From: Streptomyces hyderabadensis
GTDB lineage: Bacteria; Actinomycetota; Actinomycetes; Streptomycetales; Streptomycetaceae
DNA: 64,000 nucleotides
Assembly (NCBI RefSeq): GCF_020404845.1
Contig: NZ_JAIOJZ010000002.1
Location: 124,001-188,000, forward strand
Reading direction: 5' to 3'
Shown: positions 61,745-64,000 of the stretch, one piece after another
Layout: each line of letters opens with the position of its first letter
Numbering within the stretch: position 1 is the first letter of the stretch
The notes under the pieces: generated by a model
What the model was told of the DNA's origin: nothing
The model's input: the letters and a program-made list of their open reading frames with translations, nothing else
The model's database searches: none
Made by a program: the position numbers and the translations under genes

Positions 61745-62524
61745 TTAGCAGGCGGGGACGCTGCCCTTGCCGCTCTCCAGCGCCTTGAGCGAGTCGACCG
61801 CGCCCTTGAGCGTCGTCACCGGGATCAGCCGCAGCCCCTTCGGCAGCTCGGCCTGCGCGTCTGAGCACTCGGCCTTCGGGACGAGGAACACGGTGGCCCC
61901 GTCCCGCCGGGCGGCCTGCGTCTTGAGCGGCACCCCGCCGACGGCGCCGACCTTGCCGTCGTCCGTGATCGTCCCGGTGCCCGCGACGACCTTGCCGCCG
62001 GTGAGGTCCCCGGCGCCGAGCTTGTCGACGATGCCGAGCGAGAACAGCAGCCCGGCGCTGGGCCCGCCGACGTCCTCCAGACGGAGCTCGACGTCGACGT
62101 CGTCCTGGTCCATCCGGAGGTACCGCAGCGCGGCCGCGGTGGCGGAGTCCTGGGACTCCTTCATCTGCTCCTGGTTGTACTGCTCGATCTCGCTCACGTC
62201 GTCGCCGCTCGGGTAGACGGCGTCGCGCGGCATCACGGCCCGGTCGGTGTCGAACCAGCTGCCGAGCACGTCCCCGAGGTGGATGCTCGCGTCCGGCCCG
62301 GTCGCCTCGATCGTCGTCATCCGCAGCTGCCCGCTGGTCTCGTGCGTCGGCGCGCCGCTGATCGTGATCACCTCGGCCCCCTGGTTCTCGCCCAGCACGT
62401 CGGCCGTCAGCCCCGGCCGCGCCACGGAGAACGGCAACGGCGCGAACACGGCGGTCGCGAGCAGCGCCACGACGGGCACACCACAGACGGCGAGGAACTG
62501 GGGACGCGTGAGACGAGAGAGCAC
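61745..62524 (-). CDS. Lon-like (S16) protease-domain protein without PDZ domain
   Basis: A 259-residue protein with an N-terminal signal-anchor (LAVCGVPVVALLATAVFAPL) and YlbL-like features (FSVARPGLTADVLG, SGQLRMTTIEATGPD). After residue about 150 the C-terminal Lon fold follows (GGPSAGLLFSLGIVDKLG with the catalytic Ser, and GVPLKTQAARRDG with the catalytic Lys). The PDZ domain of YlbL proteins is absent: the sequence joins TAAALRYLRMDQDDVDVELR directly. The GTG start lies 6 nt after TAGATT, suggesting leaderless initiation. Confidence 0.86.
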   Translation of the reverse strand: MLSRLTRPQFLAVCGVPVVALLATAVFAPLPFSVARPGLTADVLGENQGAEVITISGAPTHETSGQLRMTTIEATGPDASIHLGDVLGSWFDTDRAVMPRDAVYPSGDDVSEIEQYNQEQMKESQDSATAAALRYLRMDQDDVDVELRLEDVGGPSAGLLFSLGIVDKLGAGDLTGGKVVAGTGTITDDGKVGAVGGVPLKTQAARRDGATVFLVPKAECSDAQAELPKGLRLIPVTTLKGAVDSLKALESGKGSVPAC

Positions 62525-62581
62525 GAAGTCAATCTAACGTGGCGCGATTCCCGGGGCACCGACACCCGGGCACGCCCCGTC

Positions 62582-63241
62582 TCACCGCAGTGCCTCCGCC
62601 ACCTCTCGGGCCGCGTGCATGACGCGTTCGCCCACGCGCTCGGGGACGACGTCCGCCAGCATCACCACGCCGACGCTGCCCTCGACGCCCGTGACGCCGA
62701 GCAGGGGGGCCGCCGCGCCGCAGGCGCCGGCCTCCAGTTCGCCGTGGGTGAGGGTGTAGCCGGGGGCGTCCGGGTCCTCGCCGGAGGGCCGGGGAGGGCG
62801 GCGGGCGGCGAGGATGGCCTTGCCGGCGGCGCCCCGTTCCAGGGGGTGGCGGAAGCCCGCGCGGTAGGCGACGTGGTAGTCCGTCCAGGTCGGCTCCACG
62901 ACGGCCACGGCCAGGGCCTCCGCGCCGTCCACCAGGGTCAGGTGGGCCGTCGCCCCTATGTCCTCGGCGAGCGCGCGCAGGGCCGGCATCGCGGCCTCCC
63001 GGACCAGGGGGTGCACCTGGCGGCCGAGGCCCAGTACGCCGAGGCCGACGCGGGCGCGGCCGCCCAGGTCGCGGCGTACGAGTGCGTGCTGCTCCAGCGT
63101 GGCGAGCAACCGGTACACGACGGTCCGGTTGACGCCCAGTTTGTGGGACAGCTCGGTGACGGTCAGTCCGTGGTCCGTATCGGCCAGCAGTTTGAGGACC
63201 CGCAGGCCCCTGTCGAGCGTCTGAGAGGTCTCCGCGGTCAC
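62582..63241 (-). CDS. hpdR: IclR family regulator (HpdR-like)
   Basis: A 219-residue IclR protein. The winged helix-turn-helix is at residues about 5-65 (QTLDRGLRVLKLLADTDHGL, TVTELSHKLGVNRTVVYRLL) and the effector GAF-like domain follows (ARVGLGVLGLGRQVHPLVRE, ALRALAEDIGATAHLTLVDG). The GTG at 63241 has AAGGAG 8 nt upstream; the GTG at 63250 is too near that site. In S. coelicolor an IclR-type HpdR close to hppD represses hppD and hpdA; the same arrangement holds here, but target binding is not seen. Confidence 0.82.
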   Translation of the reverse strand: MTAETSQTLDRGLRVLKLLADTDHGLTVTELSHKLGVNRTVVYRLLATLEQHALVRRDLGGRARVGLGVLGLGRQVHPLVREAAMPALRALAEDIGATAHLTLVDGAEALAVAVVEPTWTDYHVAYRAGFRHPLERGAAGKAILAARRPPRPSGEDPDAPGYTLTHGELEAGACGAAAPLLGVTGVEGSVGVVMLADVVPERVGERVMHAAREVAEALR

Positions 63242-63546
63242 GACGCCCACTCCTTAGTGGTGAGGTCGGCGGCCCTCCTCGCGGCGGATGCGTCACCGAG
63301 TCCCGTCAGTGACGCGCTTCAGAGGCCGCCGATCGGCTGACGGCCCGGCGCCTTGTCCCGGACCCAGTCGCTTCACGGCTGCGCTCCGCGGCGGCGCTGC
63401 CACGGGGCGTGTGCGTAGCGGGACAGTAACTACCAGGTCCGCTCAGCGGAAGGCTCCGTCCAGAATCCGGGCGCCAACCGTTATCAACCGACGGTGTTTG
63501 TCCCGGTACGTACCGCGCACGCGCACGACCACCGGTGGCCCCCGCG
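63242..63546. other. Intergenic region
   Basis: About 300 nt with no supported gene, promoter or hairpin. Confidence 0.4.
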
Positions 63547-64000
63547 TCACTTCATGCGCGTCGCCCACTCCTGGACCTTGGCGATGCGCTGGCGGAGCTG
63601 TCCGCCGGTCGCCTCGGCGCTGGGCGGGCCGCCGCACACGCGGCGCAGCTCGGTGTGGATCACGCCGTGCGGTTTGCCGCTCTGGTGGACGTAGGCGCCG
63701 ACCATGGTGTTGAGCTGCTTGCGCAGCTCCATCAGCTCCTTGTGGGAGACCACCGGGCGCCGCTCGGCGGGCAGTTCGAGCAGGTCGGCCTCTTCGTCGG
63801 GCTTCTTGCGGCTGTGCGCGATCTGCCGGGCCTGCCGCTTCTGCAGGAGCAGTTGCACCTGGTCGGGCTCCAGCAGGCCCGGGATGCCGAGGTAGTCCTG
63901 CTCCTCCTCGCTGCCCGGGTGAGCCTGCATCCCGAACTCGGCGCCGTTGTACATGACCCGGTCGAAGGTGGCCTCGGACTCCAGCGCCTCGAAGGCGAAC
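63547..64000 (-). CDS. C-terminal part of a probable DEAD/DEAH-type helicase, cut by the window edge
   Basis: The visible 150 residues open with FAFEALESEATFDRVMYNGA, continue with SEEEQDYLGIPGLLEPDQVQ and LLLQKRQARQIAHSRKK, and end in GGQLRQRIAKVQEWATRMK. This Lys/Gln-rich helical tail resembles, from memory, the C-terminus of a long actinobacterial DEAD/DEAH helicase protein. No catalytic motif lies inside the window, so the assignment is tentative. The stop is at 63547, and the frame runs off the right edge. Confidence 0.6.
   Translation of the reverse strand, partial: FAFEALESEATFDRVMYNGAEFGMQAHPGSEEEQDYLGIPGLLEPDQVQLLLQKRQARQIAHSRKKPDEEADLLELPAERRPVVSHKELMELRKQLNTMVGAYVHQSGKPHGVIHTELRRVCGGPPSAEATGGQLRQRIAKVQEWATRMK

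Overview
High-GC actinobacterial chromosome, almost certainly Streptomyces. Signs are the extreme third-position GC, many GTG starts, a conservon (cvnABCD) with two P450s, an SsgA-like protein, DasR-type dre operators, and a gene order from the conservon to hpdR that matches, from memory, the S. coelicolor SCO2880-SCO2935 neighbourhood. The window is mostly conserved core chromosome with a more accessory left end.

Layout. 1-2.4 kb: a graspetide (ATP-grasp RiPP) locus cut by the window edge, with the precursor C-terminus, ATP-grasp ligase and PIMT-like methyltransferase. 2.5-7.2 kb: an XRE regulator divergent from a SnoaL-like/NmrA-like pair, a GNAT enzyme and a DHA2-type drug exporter with a palindromic operator. 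7.5-10.1 kb: a large repeat-rich protein with an N-terminal motif resembling those of contractile-injection-system-associated proteins. 10.2-11.9 kb: a QorB-like oxidoreductase divergent from a TetR regulator. 12.4-17.9 kb: cvnABCD plus a degenerate P450 (no EXXR) and a canonical P450, all translationally coupled or tightly spaced. 17.9-28.4 kb: an AhpD-like protein, an epoxide-hydrolase-type hydrolase, a VOC protein, an MFS symporter, a DUF445 protein, an SGNH hydrolase, a DUF1707 protein and a three-gene ABC exporter. 28.5-35 kb: a class A PBP, a guanidine exporter behind a guanidine-III riboswitch, a GroES-like protein, Bcp, tRNA-Leu(UAG), RdgB and RNase PH. 35-38.2 kb: the GlcNAc PTS genes (nagF, nagE1, nagE2) with three dre sites. 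38.3-41.4 kb: an MBL hydrolase and the mec-cysO-cysM cysteine pathway behind a Cys-codon leader peptide. 41.6-46.4 kb: an amino acid permease, DUF2017, clpS, pncB and a nicotinamidase. 47-53 kb: a secreted M6 protease, two RDD proteins and an SsgG-like protein. 53-63.3 kb: a GlcD-like oxidase, a TPR protein, hppD with its Lrp-type regulator, a betaine-type ABC importer, a Lon-like protease without PDZ and an IclR regulator. The right edge cuts a probable helicase.

Functional links. (1) RiPP precursor, ligase and methyltransferase. (2) The conservon signalling module with its P450 pair. (3) DasR-controlled GlcNAc uptake. (4) The sulfur-carrier route to cysteine: CysO carrier, CysM synthase, Mec hydrolase and an upstream leader peptide. 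(5) NAD salvage: nicotinamidase then PncB. (6) Tyrosine catabolism: HppD with adjacent hpdA and distal hpdR. Starts were chosen by ribosome binding site, domain boundary and overlap with the preceding gene. Family names come from recognised motifs, not from a database search.
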